Source of the DNA: Corticimicrobacter populi
GTDB lineage: Bacteria; Pseudomonadota; Gammaproteobacteria; Burkholderiales; Burkholderiaceae_B
DNA length: 64,000 bases
NCBI RefSeq assembly: GCF_003123725.1
Contig: NZ_QETA01000001.1
Span: 124,001-188,000 of the forward strand
Direction of reading: 5' to 3'
Part shown: piece after piece, positions 34,167-43,949 of the stretch
Layout of the letters: each line of letters opens with the position of its first letter
Position numbering within the stretch: position 1 is the stretch's first letter
Notes under the pieces: generated by a model
Told to the model about the DNA's origin: nothing
Seen by the model: the letters and a program-made list of their open reading frames with translations, nothing else
The model's database searches: none
Translations under genes and position numbers: made by a program

Positions 34167-36775
34167 TGTGTTTCCTCCATCTCCAGGAAGTCCTGGGCGA
34201 AACGCTGCAGGACACCGCCTGCCTCATAGATCGAGACTTCCTCTTCGGTATCGAGCCGGCAGGTGACCGGCACCTCGAGGGTGTCCCCGTTGCGACGATG
34301 GATCACCAGCGTCAGGTCGGCACGCGGGGTGCGGGCACCGACCACATCATAGGTTTCGGTGCCGTCGATGGTCAGCGTCTTGCGGGTGGTGCCCGGCTTG
34401 AATTCCAGCGGCAGCACGCCCATGCCGACCAGGTTGGTACGGTGGATGCGTTCGAAACCTTCGGCCACGATGGCCTCGACACCGGCCAGGCGCACCCCCT
34501 TGGCGGCCCAGTCACGTGACGATCCCTGGCCGTAGTCGGCACCAGCGACGATGATCAGCGGCTGCTTGCGATCCATGTAGGTTTCGATGGCTTCCCACAT
34601 CCGCACGACCTGGCCTTCCGGCTCGATGCGGGCCAGCGAACCTTTTCTGACCTGACCGTCGACCACGGCCATCTCGTTGACCAGCTGAGGGTTGGCGAAT
34701 GTGGCGCGCTGCGCGGTCAGGTGATCACCCCGGTGGGTGGCGTAGGAGTTGAAGTCTTCTTCCGGCAGTCCCATTTTTGCCAGGTATTCGCCGGCGGCCG
34801 AGTCGGGCAGGATGGCGTTGGAAGGCGACAGGTGATCGGTGGTGATATTGTCCGGCAGGACCGCCAGCGGGCGCATGCCGCGCAGCGTGCGCTCACCGGC
34901 CAGTGCGCCTTCCCAGTACGGCGGACGGCGGATGTAGGTACTGGTCGGACGCCATGCATACAATGGGCTGTCGGCTTCCTGCACCGTGCCCAGGTCGAAC
35001 ATCGGCATGTAGACCTGGCGGAATTGCTCGGGCTTGACGCTGGCGGCGACCAGGGCATCGATTTCTTCGTCGCTGGGCCACAGGTCCTTGAGCGTGATGG
35101 GTTGGCCCGACGCATCGTGACCGAGCGCATCCTGCTCGATATCGAAGCGTATCGTGCCGGCAATGGCGTAGGCCACCACCAGGGGAGGCGAGGCCAGAAA
35201 TGCCTGCTTGGCGTAGGGATGGATCCGGCCGTCAAAATTGCGGTTGCCGGACAGCACGGCGGTGGCATACAGGTCGCGGTCGATGATTTCCTGCTGGATC
35301 GCCGGGTCGAGCGCGCCGGACATGCCATTACAGGTGGTGCAGGCATAGGCCACGATGCCGAAGCCCAGCTTCTCCAGCTCGGGCAACAGGCCGGATGCTT
35401 CCAGGTACAGGCGGGCCACCTTGGAACCGGGGGCAAACGAGGTCTTGACCCAGGGCTTGCGTGTCAGGCCGAGTGCATTGGCCTTGCGAGCCAGCAGCCC
35501 GGCCGCCACCACGTTGCGGGGGTTGGAGGTGTTGGTGCAACTGGTGATGGCGGCGATGATGACGGCACCGTCCGGCATCAGGCCCTGTGCCTGTTCGGCC
35601 TGGCCTGCCGCCAGCCGGGTGGAATCGGCGATGCCGCGTTCGCGCAGGGCCGAAGTCGGCAGGCGTCGATGCGGATTGGACGGACCCGCCATATTGCGTT
35701 CGACGGTCGAGAGGTCGAACGTCAGCGTGCGCTCGTATTCGGCGCTGCGCAGCGCGTCGCTCCACAATCCGGTGGTTTTTGCATAGTTTTCCACCAGTGC
35801 CACCTGTTCGGGCTCGCGGCCGGTCAGTCGCAGGTAGTCGAGCGTCTGCTGGTCGATATAGAACATGGCCGCCGTGGCACCGTATTCCGGACACATATTG
35901 GAAATGGTGGCGCGGTCGCCGATGGTCAGGCTGTCGGCCCCTTCGCCGAAGAATTCGACATAGGCCCCCACGACTTTCTCGCGGCGCAGGAACTCGGTCA
36001 GCGCCAGCACGATGTCGGTGGCGGTGATGCCGGGCTGGCGGCGTCCAGTCAGCCAGACGCCGACGATATCCGGCAGGCGCATCATGGAGGCACGGCCCAG
36101 CATGACGCTTTCGGCCTCAAGCCCCCCCACGCCGATGGCGATTACGCCCAGCGCATCGACGTGCGGCGTATGGCTGTCGGTGCCGACACAGGTGTCGGGA
36201 AAGGCCACACCATCACGGCTCTGGATCACCGGCGACATTTTTTCCAGATTGATCTGGTGCATGATGCCGTTCCCTGGCTGGATGACGTCCACGTTCTTGA
36301 AGGCGGTCTTGGTCCAGTTGATGAAATGGAAACGATCGTCGTTGCGGCGATCTTCGATGGCACGATTCTTCTCGAACGCGTCGGGCTCGAAACCGGCATG
36401 CTCGACAGCCAGGGAATGGTCCACGATCAACTGGGTTGGTACCACCGGATTGACTTGCGACGGATCGCCTCCTTGTTCGGCAATCGCATCGCGAAGCCCG
36501 GCCAGATCCACCAGTGCGGTCTGGCCCAGGATGTCATGACAGACGACGCGGGCCGGGTACCAGGGAAAATCCAGGTCGCGGCGGCGATCGATGATCTGCT
36601 GCAATGCTTCGGGCAGCAACGCCGGATCACAGCGGCGCACCAGGTTTTCTGCCAGTACGCGCGAGGTGTACGGCAGGGTATCGTAGGCTCCGGGCTGGAT
36701 GGCATCGACGGCAGCGCGTGCGTCGAAGTAGTCCAGCATGGTGCCGGGCAGGGATTTGCGGTATGCGCGATTCAT
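34163..36775 (-). CDS. acnD: 2-methylcitrate dehydratase, Fe/S-dependent (AcnD)
   Basis: This 870-residue aconitase-family enzyme dehydrates 2-methylcitrate. The 4Fe-4S cluster cysteines are in AAITSCTNTSNPRNV and ACTTCNGMSGALDP. Other aconitase motifs are GVAFPDTCVGTDSHTPHVDA, MCPEYGATAAMFYID, DYGQGSSRDWAAKG and GMGVLPLEF in the swivel domain. ATG 36775 has GAGGA 7 nt upstream; the open frame continues upstream through the end of prpC without a real start. It lies 20 nt after prpC and overlaps prpF. Confidence 0.96.
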   Translation of the reverse strand: MNRAYRKSLPGTMLDYFDARAAVDAIQPGAYDTLPYTSRVLAENLVRRCDPALLPEALQQIIDRRRDLDFPWYPARVVCHDILGQTALVDLAGLRDAIAEQGGDPSQVNPVVPTQLIVDHSLAVEHAGFEPDAFEKNRAIEDRRNDDRFHFINWTKTAFKNVDVIQPGNGIMHQINLEKMSPVIQSRDGVAFPDTCVGTDSHTPHVDALGVIAIGVGGLEAESVMLGRASMMRLPDIVGVWLTGRRQPGITATDIVLALTEFLRREKVVGAYVEFFGEGADSLTIGDRATISNMCPEYGATAAMFYIDQQTLDYLRLTGREPEQVALVENYAKTTGLWSDALRSAEYERTLTFDLSTVERNMAGPSNPHRRLPTSALRERGIADSTRLAAGQAEQAQGLMPDGAVIIAAITSCTNTSNPRNVVAAGLLARKANALGLTRKPWVKTSFAPGSKVARLYLEASGLLPELEKLGFGIVAYACTTCNGMSGALDPAIQQEIIDRDLYATAVLSGNRNFDGRIHPYAKQAFLASPPLVVAYAIAGTIRFDIEQDALGHDASGQPITLKDLWPSDEEIDALVAASVKPEQFRQVYMPMFDLGTVQEADSPLYAWRPTSTYIRRPPYWEGALAGERTLRGMRPLAVLPDNITTDHLSPSNAILPDSAAGEYLAKMGLPEEDFNSYATHRGDHLTAQRATFANPQLVNEMAVVDGQVRKGSLARIEPEGQVVRMWEAIETYMDRKQPLIIVAGADYGQGSSRDWAAKGVRLAGVEAIVAEGFERIHRTNLVGMGVLPLEFKPGTTRKTLTIDGTETYDVVGARTPRADLTLVIHRRNGDTLEVPVTCRLDTEEEVSIYEAGGVLQRFAQDFLEMEETQ

Positions 36776-36795
36776 GGCGGCATCCTCGATATGGA

Positions 36796-38046
36796 TCAGC
36801 GCTTGCCGATGGGCACGAATTTGCGGTCTTCCGGGCCGACATAATTGGCCGTCGGGCGGATGATCTTGTTGTCGGCGCGTTGCTCCAGAATGTGCGCCGC
36901 CCAGCCGGCCGTGCGGGCGATCACGAACAGCGGAGTGAACATCGCAGTCGGCACACCCATCAGGTGATACGACACGGCCGAGAACCAGTCCAGGTTGGGG
37001 AACATTTTCTTGGCATCCCACATGACCGTCTCGAGACGTTCCGCAATGTCGTACATCTTGGTGTTGCCTGCTTTCTTGGCCAGGTTGCGCGCCACGTCCT
37101 TGATGACCTTGTTGCGCGGATCGGAGACGGTGTAGACAGGATGACCGAAACCGATCACGACTTCTTTGTTTTCGACGCGGCGACGGATGTCGGCCTCGGC
37201 TTCGTCCGGGGTTTCGTAGCGTTGCTGTACCTCGAAGGCGACCTCGTTGGCACCGCCGTGCTTGGGGCCGCGCAGTGCGCCGATGGCACCGGCGATGGCC
37301 GAATAAATGTCGGAGCCCGTACCGGCGATTACGCGTGACGTGAAGGTGGAGGCGTTGAATTCATGCTCGGCGTACAGCACCAGCGAAGTGTGCATGGCCC
37401 GGACCCATTCGTCGGAGGGGGCCTCGCCATGCAGCAGGTGCAGGAAGTGGCCGCCGATGCTGTCGTCGTCGGTCTCGACGTCGATGACCCGGCCATTGTG
37501 GCTGTAGTGATACCAGTAGAGCAGGGCCGAACCCAGGTTGGCCATCAGACGGTCGGCGATGTCGCGTGCGCCGGGGGCGTTGTGGTCATCCTTCTCGGGC
37601 AGCACGCAGCCCAGTACCGACACTGCCGTGCGCATCACATCCATGGGATGGCTGGCCGCGGGCAGCGACTCCAGAACCTGCTGCAGGTGCAGGGGCAGGC
37701 CGCGCAGGCTGCGCAACTTTTGCTTGTAGGCAGCCAGTTCGGTCTTGTTGGGCAGTTTGCCATGTACCAGCAGGTGAGCGATTTCCTCGAACTCGCTGGC
37801 CTTGGCCAGGTCCAGAATGTCGTAGCCGCGATAGTGCAGGTCATTGCCGCTGCGGCCGACCGTGCAAAGTGCAGTGTTGCCTGCGACCACACCGGACAGG
37901 GCGACGGATTTCTTGGGCCTGGGGCCGGTCGCAGGTGCCGCGCTGGCAGCAGTCGTGGTATCGATCGGGGCGGCGGCCTTGGCTGCCGCCTGGGGGGCGG
38001 TCGAACGTTTGTTACTATTTTGGGCGGTCGTTTTTCGGGTATTCAT
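36796..38046 (-). CDS. prpC: 2-methylcitrate synthase
   Basis: This 416-residue citrate-synthase-family enzyme condenses propionyl-CoA with oxaloacetate. Catalytic motifs are [15 protein letters not shown] and [17 protein letters not shown], with the GPKHGGANE loop. The first 45 residues are an Ala/Thr/Lys-rich, low-complexity extension before the usual start of the fold ([17 protein letters not shown]). AAGGAG sits 9 nt upstream of ATG 38046, supporting translation of the extension. Cytoplasmic; its product goes to AcnD. Confidence 0.96.
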   Translation of the reverse strand: MNTRKTTAQNSNKRSTAPQAAAKAAAPIDTTTAASAAPATGPRPKKSVALSGVVAGNTALCTVGRSGNDLHYRGYDILDLAKASEFEEIAHLLVHGKLPNKTELAAYKQKLRSLRGLPLHLQQVLESLPAASHPMDVMRTAVSVLGCVLPEKDDHNAPGARDIADRLMANLGSALLYWYHYSHNGRVIDVETDDDSIGGHFLHLLHGEAPSDEWVRAMHTSLVLYAEHEFNASTFTSRVIAGTGSDIYSAIAGAIGALRGPKHGGANEVAFEVQQRYETPDEAEADIRRRVENKEVVIGFGHPVYTVSDPRNKVIKDVARNLAKKAGNTKMYDIAERLETVMWDAKKMFPNLDWFSAVSYHLMGVPTAMFTPLFVIARTAGWAAHILEQRADNKIIRPTANYVGPEDRKFVPIGKR

Positions 38047-38103
38047 TTGTCTCTGCTCCTTGGGTGTTCTGGATGCGCCCCGATGCGAGGGGGCGAACTG
38101 GGA

Positions 38104-38997
38104 TCAGGCTTTTTTGCCCTGGGCGAAAAGGGCGTCGAGGCGAGCTTCGTAATCGTGGTAGCCGATGCGGTCGTAGAGTTCTTCGCGGGTCTGCATCAGT
38201 TCCAGGACATCGTGCTGGTGGCCGTCGCGGCGGATGGCGGCATAGACCAGTTCGGCGGCCTTGTTCATGGCGCGGAAGGCCGACAGCGGATACAGCACCA
38301 TGCCGACGCCTGCGCTGTCGAGTTCTTCGACGGTAAAGAGGGGGGTCTTGCCGAATTCGGTGATATTGGCCAATACCGGTACGGGCAGCGATTCGGTAAA
38401 GCGGCGATAGGTGGGCAGGTCGTAGGCGGCTTCGACAAAGATCGCGTCTGCGCCGGCTTCGGCGCAGATATGGGCGCGTTCGAGTGCGGCGTCCACACCA
38501 TCGACGGCAATCGCGTCGGTGCGGGCAATCAGGTAGAAGTCTGCATCGGTGCGGGCATCGGCAGCCGCCTTGACACGGTCGGCCATCTCGGCGGTGGAGA
38601 CGATCTCCTTGCCTGGACGGTGGCCACAGCGCTTGGCACCGACCTGATCCTCGATATGGCAGGCGGCTGCGCCGAACTTGATCAGGCTCTGTACGGTCCG
38701 CGCAATGTTGAAGGCGGAGGGGCCGAAGCCGGTATCGATGTCGACCAGCAGTGGCGTATCACAGACATCGGTGATGCGGCGTACATCGGTCAGTACATCG
38801 TCCAGCGTGTTGATGCCCAGGTCGGGCAGTCCCAGCGAACCTGCGGCGACGCCGCCACCCGACAGGTAGATGGCGCGATAGCCTGCACGCTTGGCCAGCA
38901 GTGCATGGTTGGCATTGATGGCACCGATGATCTGGAGGGGATGTTCTTCCTGCAGGGCCTGGCGAAAGCGTGCGCCGGCGGATTCGGGTCGTGACAT
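38104..38997 (-). CDS. prpB: 2-methylisocitrate lyase
   Basis: This 297-residue member of the PEP mutase/isocitrate lyase family splits 2-methylisocitrate to pyruvate and succinate. The catalytic loop [10 protein letters not shown], metal ligands in [15 protein letters not shown], and the substrate motifs [19 protein letters not shown] and [11 protein letters not shown] are visible. ATG 38997 has CGGAG 6 nt upstream. It heads the prpB-prpC-acnD-prpF operon, whose succinate product enters the neighbouring TCA genes. No prpR regulator is encoded in the window. Confidence 0.96.
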   Translation of the reverse strand: MSRPESAGARFRQALQEEHPLQIIGAINANHALLAKRAGYRAIYLSGGGVAAGSLGLPDLGINTLDDVLTDVRRITDVCDTPLLVDIDTGFGPSAFNIARTVQSLIKFGAAACHIEDQVGAKRCGHRPGKEIVSTAEMADRVKAAADARTDADFYLIARTDAIAVDGVDAALERAHICAEAGADAIFVEAAYDLPTYRRFTESLPVPVLANITEFGKTPLFTVEELDSAGVGMVLYPLSAFRAMNKAAELVYAAIRRDGHQHDVLELMQTREELYDRIGYHDYEARLDALFAQGKKA

Positions 38998-39118
38998 GGG
39001 AACTCCGTATGAAATGACAGTGGGAAATGTGTCTCGAAACATCCCCAGGTGTCCGGAGCCGCCGTCCGGCTCGACGTTTCCACCATGGGGTCGGAAAGCA
39101 GGCCGAGTCGGGCCGGCA

Positions 39119-39141
39119 GCGTCCGCGCAGAACGCGGACGC
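39119..39141 (-). terminator. Stem-loop just downstream of mdh
   Basis: A 9-bp perfect GC stem (GCGTCCGCG / CGCGGACGC, 5-nt loop) lies 10 nt after the mdh stop. No U-run follows on the minus strand, so it is a possible Rho-assisted or RNA-stabilising element rather than a canonical terminator. The rest of the 38998-39151 gap shows nothing but the prpB leader. Confidence 0.45.
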
Positions 39142-39151
39142 CGGGGGGCGC

Positions 39152-40141
39152 TTAGGCCAGCAGATCCTTGACGCCGTCGCGCTCTTCGAGCAGTTCGTTC
39201 AGCGTGAAGTCCATGCGTTCACGGGAGAAGGCGTCGATTTCGAGGCCTTCGACACGCTTGTACTCACCATTCTCGGTCGTGACCGGCACACCGTAGATGA
39301 TGCCTTCGGGGATACCGTAGGAACCGTCGGAGGGCACACCCATGGTGACCCACTTGCCGTTGCTGCCCAGCACCCAGTCACGGATGTGGTCGATGGCGGC
39401 GTTGGCTGCCGAGGCTGCCGAGGACAGGCCGCGTGCCTCGATGATGGCGGCACCGCGCTTGCCGACCTTGGGGATGAAGGTGTCGCGGTTCCATGCGTCG
39501 TCGTTGATGGTTTCGGCCAGCTTCTTGCCGTTGACGGTGGCAAAGCGGATGTCCGGATACATGGTGGGCGAGTGGTTGCCCCAGACGACCAGTTTCTCGA
39601 TGTCACCCACGGCCACACCGGCCTTGGCCGACAACTGCGACAGGGCGCGGTTGTGGTCCAGGCGCAGCATGGCGGTGAAGTTCTTGGCAGGCAGGTCGGG
39701 TGCCGACTTCATGGCGATGTAGGCATTGGTATTGGCCGGGTTGCCGACCACCAGCACCTTGACGTTGCGGCTGGCGACATCATTCAGGGCCTTGCCCTGC
39801 TCGGTGAAAATCTTGGCGTTGACCTGCAACAGGTCCTTGCGCTCCATGCCGGGGCCGCGGGGACGGGCACCGACCAGCAGGGCCACGTCGGCATCCTTGA
39901 AGGCGGTGCGGGGATCGCTGTGGGCGGTGACGCTCTGCAGCAGGGGGAAAGCGCAATCGTCCAGTTCCATGATCACGCCCTGCAGTGCCTTTTGCGCTTT
40001 TTCGTCAGGGATTTCCAGCAGTTGCAGGATGACGGGCTGGTCTTTGCCGAGCATCTCGCCGGAGGCGATGCGGAACAGCAGGGCATAGCCGATCTGACCG
40101 GCGGCGCCGGTCACGGCGACGCGCAAAGCGGGTTTGGACAT
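39152..40141 (-). CDS. mdh: Malate dehydrogenase (NAD)
   Basis: This 329-residue enzyme of the cytosolic-type MDH branch used by beta-proteobacteria has the NAD-binding [36 protein letters not shown] with the mobile-loop arginines, [21 protein letters not shown], and catalytic histidine in [17 protein letters not shown] lies 7 nt before ATG 40141. It is transcribed divergently from the GntR regulator and sdh genes across a palindromic operator, suggesting coordinated control of TCA genes. Confidence 0.97.
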   Translation of the reverse strand: MSKPALRVAVTGAAGQIGYALLFRIASGEMLGKDQPVILQLLEIPDEKAQKALQGVIMELDDCAFPLLQSVTAHSDPRTAFKDADVALLVGARPRGPGMERKDLLQVNAKIFTEQGKALNDVASRNVKVLVVGNPANTNAYIAMKSAPDLPAKNFTAMLRLDHNRALSQLSAKAGVAVGDIEKLVVWGNHSPTMYPDIRFATVNGKKLAETINDDAWNRDTFIPKVGKRGAAIIEARGLSSAASAANAAIDHIRDWVLGSNGKWVTMGVPSDGSYGIPEGIIYGVPVTTENGEYKRVEGLEIDAFSRERMDFTLNELLEERDGVKDLLA

Positions 40142-40270
40142 GAAAAATCTCCGTATATATGTGAGTGGATAGGGCATCAAGCAGTTTACCGGTCAAACTG
40201 TCGTGCCGACAGCCCCGGGACGCGTTATCCAGTGCAAATATCGTAGACCCATACTTGATCTTCGTCAATG

Positions 40271-40299
40271 GTCTTATATCTTATATAAGACATAAGATC
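40271..40299. promoter_or_regulatory. Nested palindromic operator between mdh and gntR
   Basis: The arms GTCTTATAT and ATATAAGAC form a perfect 9-3-9 inverted repeat (40271-40291). Inside it, TCTTATATAAGA (40279-40290) is a perfect 12-bp palindrome, and a further ATAAGA half-site follows at 40293-40298. Four copies of a TCTTAT half-site in about 28 bp strongly suggest binding of dimers of the adjacent GntR/UTRA regulator. It sits about 130 nt from both the mdh and gntR starts. Confidence 0.7.
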
Positions 40300-40411
40300 T
40301 GGACGCCCGATCCGGCTTGTGCCACAATGCCGGAAACCCTATTCCGAAAAAGGCCGGGCGTGCTGTGTGTGGAAACCGCATACAGCAAGTGCGCCGGCCT
40401 GAACTGTGTGC

Positions 40412-41227
40412 ATGAACTCAACGGATGACAACGCCCTGCAGTCTGCGGTGCCCGCTACAGCGGGCGGCTTGGCAGTGCCTGCGGCACAGGCGCGTGCCGG
40501 AAGAATGCACGGTGCGGCCTTCAGCCCGCTCTATCGCCAGATCAAGGCGCTGCTGGTGCAAAGCCTGGATCGGGGCGACTGGAAACCCGGCGAAGCCATT
40601 CCCAGCGAAATGGAACTGGCGACGCGTTTCCAGGTCAGCCAGGGTACGGTGCGAAAGGCCATCGACGAGCTGGCTGCCGAGCATCTGCTGCTGCGTCGCC
40701 AGGGCAAGGGTACCTTTGTTGCCACCCATCATGAAGCCCGCGTGCGCTACCGTTTCCTGCGGCTTGCGCCCGATCAGGGGGTACCGCAACCTGCCCAGAG
40801 CCAGGTACTGTCGTGTGGGCGTATCCGCTCCAGCGCAGAGATCGCCCGGGCACTTGAGATCCGCACGGGAGAGCAGGTCGTGGCGATTCGCCGTGTCCTG
40901 AGCTTTGCCGGCAAGGCTACCGTGGTGGACGATATCTGGCTGCCCGGGGATGTGTTCCGCGGCCTGACGACCGAGCTGCTGGGCAGCTATCGTGGCCCGC
41001 TGTATGGACTGTTCGAGACCGAGTTCGGCGTCAGCATGGTGCGCGCCGACGAAAAGTTGCGTGCCGTCACGGCGGGCGACGAGTATGCCACCCTGCTGCA
41101 GATCGAGCCGGGCACGCCACTGCTGCAGGTCGAGCGCGTATCCCATACCTATGGCGATCGCCCCATGGAGGTGCGTCGCGGACACTATCTGACTGAGGGG
41201 TATCACTACCGCAACAGTCTGAACTGA
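40412..41227 (+). CDS. GntR/HutC-family (UTRA) regulator, probable TCA-gene repressor
   Basis: This 271-residue regulator has a poorly conserved N-terminal tail of about 35 residues, a winged helix at about 43-105 (FSPLYRQIKALLVQSLDRGD, AIPSEMELATRFQVSQGTVR) and a UTRA effector domain to the C terminus (PLLQVERVSHTYGDRPMEVR). ATG 40412 was taken; a GTG two codons earlier is also open. It is located between divergent mdh and the sdh operon, so it probably senses a TCA metabolite and binds the palindrome upstream of its own gene. The effector is not known. Confidence 0.9.
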   Translation: MNSTDDNALQSAVPATAGGLAVPAAQARAGRMHGAAFSPLYRQIKALLVQSLDRGDWKPGEAIPSEMELATRFQVSQGTVRKAIDELAAEHLLLRRQGKGTFVATHHEARVRYRFLRLAPDQGVPQPAQSQVLSCGRIRSSAEIARALEIRTGEQVVAIRRVLSFAGKATVVDDIWLPGDVFRGLTTELLGSYRGPLYGLFETEFGVSMVRADEKLRAVTAGDEYATLLQIEPGTPLLQVERVSHTYGDRPMEVRRGHYLTEGYHYRNSLN

Positions 41228-41286
41228 AAGGATTTTTTCTCCTGCTTGGTGTTCATGCGCCAAATGAGTGAAAATATTGTGTTTGT

Positions 41287-41306
41287 GTCCGGATATGTAA
41301 CCGGAC
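41287..41306. repeat. Inverted repeat upstream of sdhC
   Basis: GTCCGG and CCGGAC flank an 8-nt A/T-rich spacer in the 125-bp gap between gntR and sdhC. It is a possible regulator site or leader hairpin of the sdh operon; it does not match the TCTTAT half-sites upstream of gntR. Confidence 0.35.
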
Positions 41307-41352
41307 GACGAGTTTGCAGTCTTTAGTCATTACGTATCCACCGAGGCCTTCA

Positions 41353-41766
41353 ATGTCCGATACCGCCGCCAAGCCGCGCCCGCAGTTTCGCAATATCAGC
41401 ATATCCAATATCTCGCAGTACCGGCTGCCCTGGGCCGGCAAGGTGTCGATCCTGCACCGGGTCAGTGGTGTGTTGCTGTTTCTCTGTATTCCCTTGGTCA
41501 TCCTGCCGCTGTTCGAGCGCAGCGTGACCTCGGAAGTGGGTTTCGCCAGTCTGCATGCGCTGGTGTCGTTCCCTCTGGTCAAGCTGGTGCTGCTGGCGCT
41601 GATCTGGGGTTATCTGCATCACTTCTGCGCTGGCATCCGGTTCCTGGTGCTGGATCTGCACATCGGCACGTCCAAGGAAGGCTCGCGCAAGAGCGCCGTA
41701 TCCGTCCTGGTCGTCAGCCTGGCCCTGACGGCCCTGTTCGGTCTCAAACTGTTTGGAGTCTGGTAA
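41353..41766 (+). CDS. sdhC: Succinate dehydrogenase cytochrome b556 subunit
   Basis: This 137-residue membrane anchor of complex II has three helices (VSGVLLFLCIPLVILPLFER, LVKLVLLALIWGYLHHFCAG, SVLVVSLALTALFGLKLF). The SILHRVSG motif and the histidines in GYLHHFCAGIRFL, including the presumed haem b ligand, are conserved. ATG 41353 (MSDTAAKPRPQFRNISISNI) is preferred to an earlier in-frame codon. First gene of sdhCDAB-sdhE. Confidence 0.94.
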   Translation: MSDTAAKPRPQFRNISISNISQYRLPWAGKVSILHRVSGVLLFLCIPLVILPLFERSVTSEVGFASLHALVSFPLVKLVLLALIWGYLHHFCAGIRFLVLDLHIGTSKEGSRKSAVSVLVVSLALTALFGLKLFGVW

Positions 41767-41769
41767 AAA

Positions 41770-42153
41770 ATGGCAAGCCCGCAAAACGTCGGCCCCAAGC
41801 GTCTCGTAGTCGGGGCGCACTACGGCCTTAAGGATTTCATCGCCCAGCGCGTCACGGCCGTGGTGCTCGCGATCTATACGCTGGTGCTGTTCATCGGCGT
41901 GCTGTGCATGCCCGCATTTACCTATGAGCACTGGAAAGCGCTCTTCACGTTCAAGGTTTTCGCGATCCCGCTGGGGCAGGTGCTGGCTTCGCTGGCGTTC
42001 ATCGCGCTGGCCTGGCATGCCTGGATCGGCGTACGTGACATCTGGATGGACTATGTCAAGCCTGTGGGCCTGCGTCTGACCTTGCATATCCTGACGATCC
42101 TGTGGCTGCTTGGTTCGGTCATCTATTTCGCCCAAATCCTCTGGAGTATCTAA
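41770..42153 (+). CDS. sdhD: Succinate dehydrogenase membrane anchor subunit
   Basis: This 127-residue second anchor of complex II has three helices: VTAVVLAIYTLVLFIGVLCM, ASLAFIALAWHAWIGVRDIW and LHILTILWLLGSVIYFAQIL. HAWIGVRDIWMDYVKP holds the haem-facing His and quinone-site residues typical of SdhD. It begins 3 nt after sdhC and ends 3 nt before sdhA, so the four subunits are made from one message. Confidence 0.94.
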   Translation: MASPQNVGPKRLVVGAHYGLKDFIAQRVTAVVLAIYTLVLFIGVLCMPAFTYEHWKALFTFKVFAIPLGQVLASLAFIALAWHAWIGVRDIWMDYVKPVGLRLTLHILTILWLLGSVIYFAQILWSI

Positions 42154-42156
42154 GCC

Positions 42157-43935
42157 GTGGTCGCTGTCAAGAATTCCCTTCCCCGCCGCAAGTTTGACGT
42201 GGTGGTCGTCGGTGCAGGTGGCGCCGGCATGCGTTGCTCTCTTCAACTGGCTCAGGCTGGCCTGTCGGTCGCCGTGCTTTCCAAGGTGTTCCCGACCCGC
42301 TCGCACACGGTTGCGGCTCAGGGGGGGGTGAGCGCCTCGCTCGGCAATATGAGCGAAGACAACTGGTACTGGCACATGTACGACACCGTCAAGGGTTCGG
42401 ACTGGCTGGGCGACCAGGATGCCATTGAGTTCATGTGCCGCGAGGCACCCAATGCCGTGTACGAACTCGAACACTTCGGCATGCCGTTTGATCGCAATGC
42501 CGATGGCACGATTTACCAGCGTCCGTTTGGCGGCCATACCGCCAACTTCGGCGAAAAGCCGGTGCAGCGCGCCTGTGCCGCCGCTGACCGGACTGGCCAC
42601 GCCATGTTGCATACGCTGTATCAGCGCAACGTCGCTGCGCGTACCCATTTCCTGGTGGAATGGATGGCGCTCGACCTGCTGCGCGACGATGATGGCGATG
42701 TGGTCGGCGTGACTGCGCTCGAAATGGAAACCGGCGACATCTATATTCTTGAAGCCAAGACCACGGTCATGGCCACGGGCGGTGCCGGCCGTATCTGGGC
42801 GGCTTCGACCAATGCCTTCATCAATACGGGTGATGGCCTGGGCATGGTGGCACGTTCGGGCCTGCCGCTCGAAGATATGGAGTTCTGGCAGTTCCACCCG
42901 ACCGGCGTGGCCGGCGCGGGTGTGCTGATTACCGAAGGTGTGCGCGGCGAGGGCGGTATCCTGCTCAACAAGAATGGCGAGCGTTTCATGGAGCGCTATG
43001 CGCCCACCCTCAAGGATCTGGCACCGCGTGATTTCGTGTCGCGTTCGATGGACCAGGAAATCAAGGAAGGCCGCGGCTGTGGTCCCGATGGCAGCTACGT
43101 GGTGCTCAAGCTCGATCACCTGGGTTCCGACGTCATCAACAAGCGCCTGCCTTCGATCCGCGAAATCGCCATCAAGTTCGGCAACGTCGATCCCATCAAG
43201 GATCCGATCCCGGTCGTGCCGACCATTCACTATCAGATGGGCGGCATTCCGACCAACTACCATGGCCAGGTCGTGGAGTGGGCTGATGGTGCCAACCGTG
43301 TGGTCAATGGACTGTACGCGATCGGCGAGTGTGCGGCGACTTCGGTGCACGGTGCCAACCGCCTGGGTACCAACTCGCTGCTCGATCTGATCGTGTTTGG
43401 TCGTGCTGCCGGCAATCACATCGTGGCAGCCCACCCCGAGCGCCAGAAAACCCACAAGCCGCTGCCCCAGCAGTCGCTGGAATTCTCGCTGGATCGCGTC
43501 AATGCGCTGGAGTCGCGTGCCAATGGCGAAAAGACCCAGGATGTCGGCAATGCCATCCGCGTGTCGATGCAACGTCACTGCGGTGTGTTCCGTACCCTCG
43601 AGCTGCTGGAAGAGGGTGTGGGCCAGATTGCTGACCTCGCCGAACGTGTCAAGCACGTTTCGTTCAAGGACAAGTCCAAGGTTTTCAACACGGCCCGCAT
43701 CGAGGCGCTTGAACTGAGCAACATGATCGAAGTGGCCCGTGCCACGGTCCTGGCTGCCTCAAAGCGTACCGAAAGCCGTGGCGCGCACGCCCTGGACGAT
43801 TTCCCGACGCGTGACGACGAGAACTGGCTGAAGCATAGCCTGTGGTATTCCAATACCAACAGCCTGGACTACAAACCGGTCCAGATGAAACCCCTTACGG
43901 TTGATAGCTTCCCGCCCAAGGCGCGGACTTTCTAA
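42157..43935 (+). CDS. sdhA: Succinate dehydrogenase flavoprotein subunit
   Basis: This 592-residue catalytic subunit has the FAD-binding [17 protein letters not shown], the flavin-attachment motif SHTVAAQGG (His50 numbering from the GTG start), [20 protein letters not shown] with active-site residues, and [14 protein letters not shown]. It starts with GTG 42157; GGAG in the sdhD end is 10 nt upstream. Covalent flavinylation needs SdhE, whose gene is at the end of this operon. Normal length. Confidence 0.97.
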   Translation: MVAVKNSLPRRKFDVVVVGAGGAGMRCSLQLAQAGLSVAVLSKVFPTRSHTVAAQGGVSASLGNMSEDNWYWHMYDTVKGSDWLGDQDAIEFMCREAPNAVYELEHFGMPFDRNADGTIYQRPFGGHTANFGEKPVQRACAAADRTGHAMLHTLYQRNVAARTHFLVEWMALDLLRDDDGDVVGVTALEMETGDIYILEAKTTVMATGGAGRIWAASTNAFINTGDGLGMVARSGLPLEDMEFWQFHPTGVAGAGVLITEGVRGEGGILLNKNGERFMERYAPTLKDLAPRDFVSRSMDQEIKEGRGCGPDGSYVVLKLDHLGSDVINKRLPSIREIAIKFGNVDPIKDPIPVVPTIHYQMGGIPTNYHGQVVEWADGANRVVNGLYAIGECAATSVHGANRLGTNSLLDLIVFGRAAGNHIVAAHPERQKTHKPLPQQSLEFSLDRVNALESRANGEKTQDVGNAIRVSMQRHCGVFRTLELLEEGVGQIADLAERVKHVSFKDKSKVFNTARIEALELSNMIEVARATVLAASKRTESRGAHALDDFPTRDDENWLKHSLWYSNTNSLDYKPVQMKPLTVDSFPPKARTF

Positions 43936-43949
43936 GCAGGACGCTGGCA

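Noticed and set aside
37363-38994. Gly/Val-rich open frame antisense to prpC and prpB
   Set aside because: Both prp genes have full catalytic motifs; the antisense frame is composition-driven.
41350-43656. Long open frame antisense to sdhC-sdhD-sdhA
   Set aside because: It mirrors high-GC codon use of the sdh genes; residues are typical antisense composition (many His/Gln/Arg) and no domain is present.
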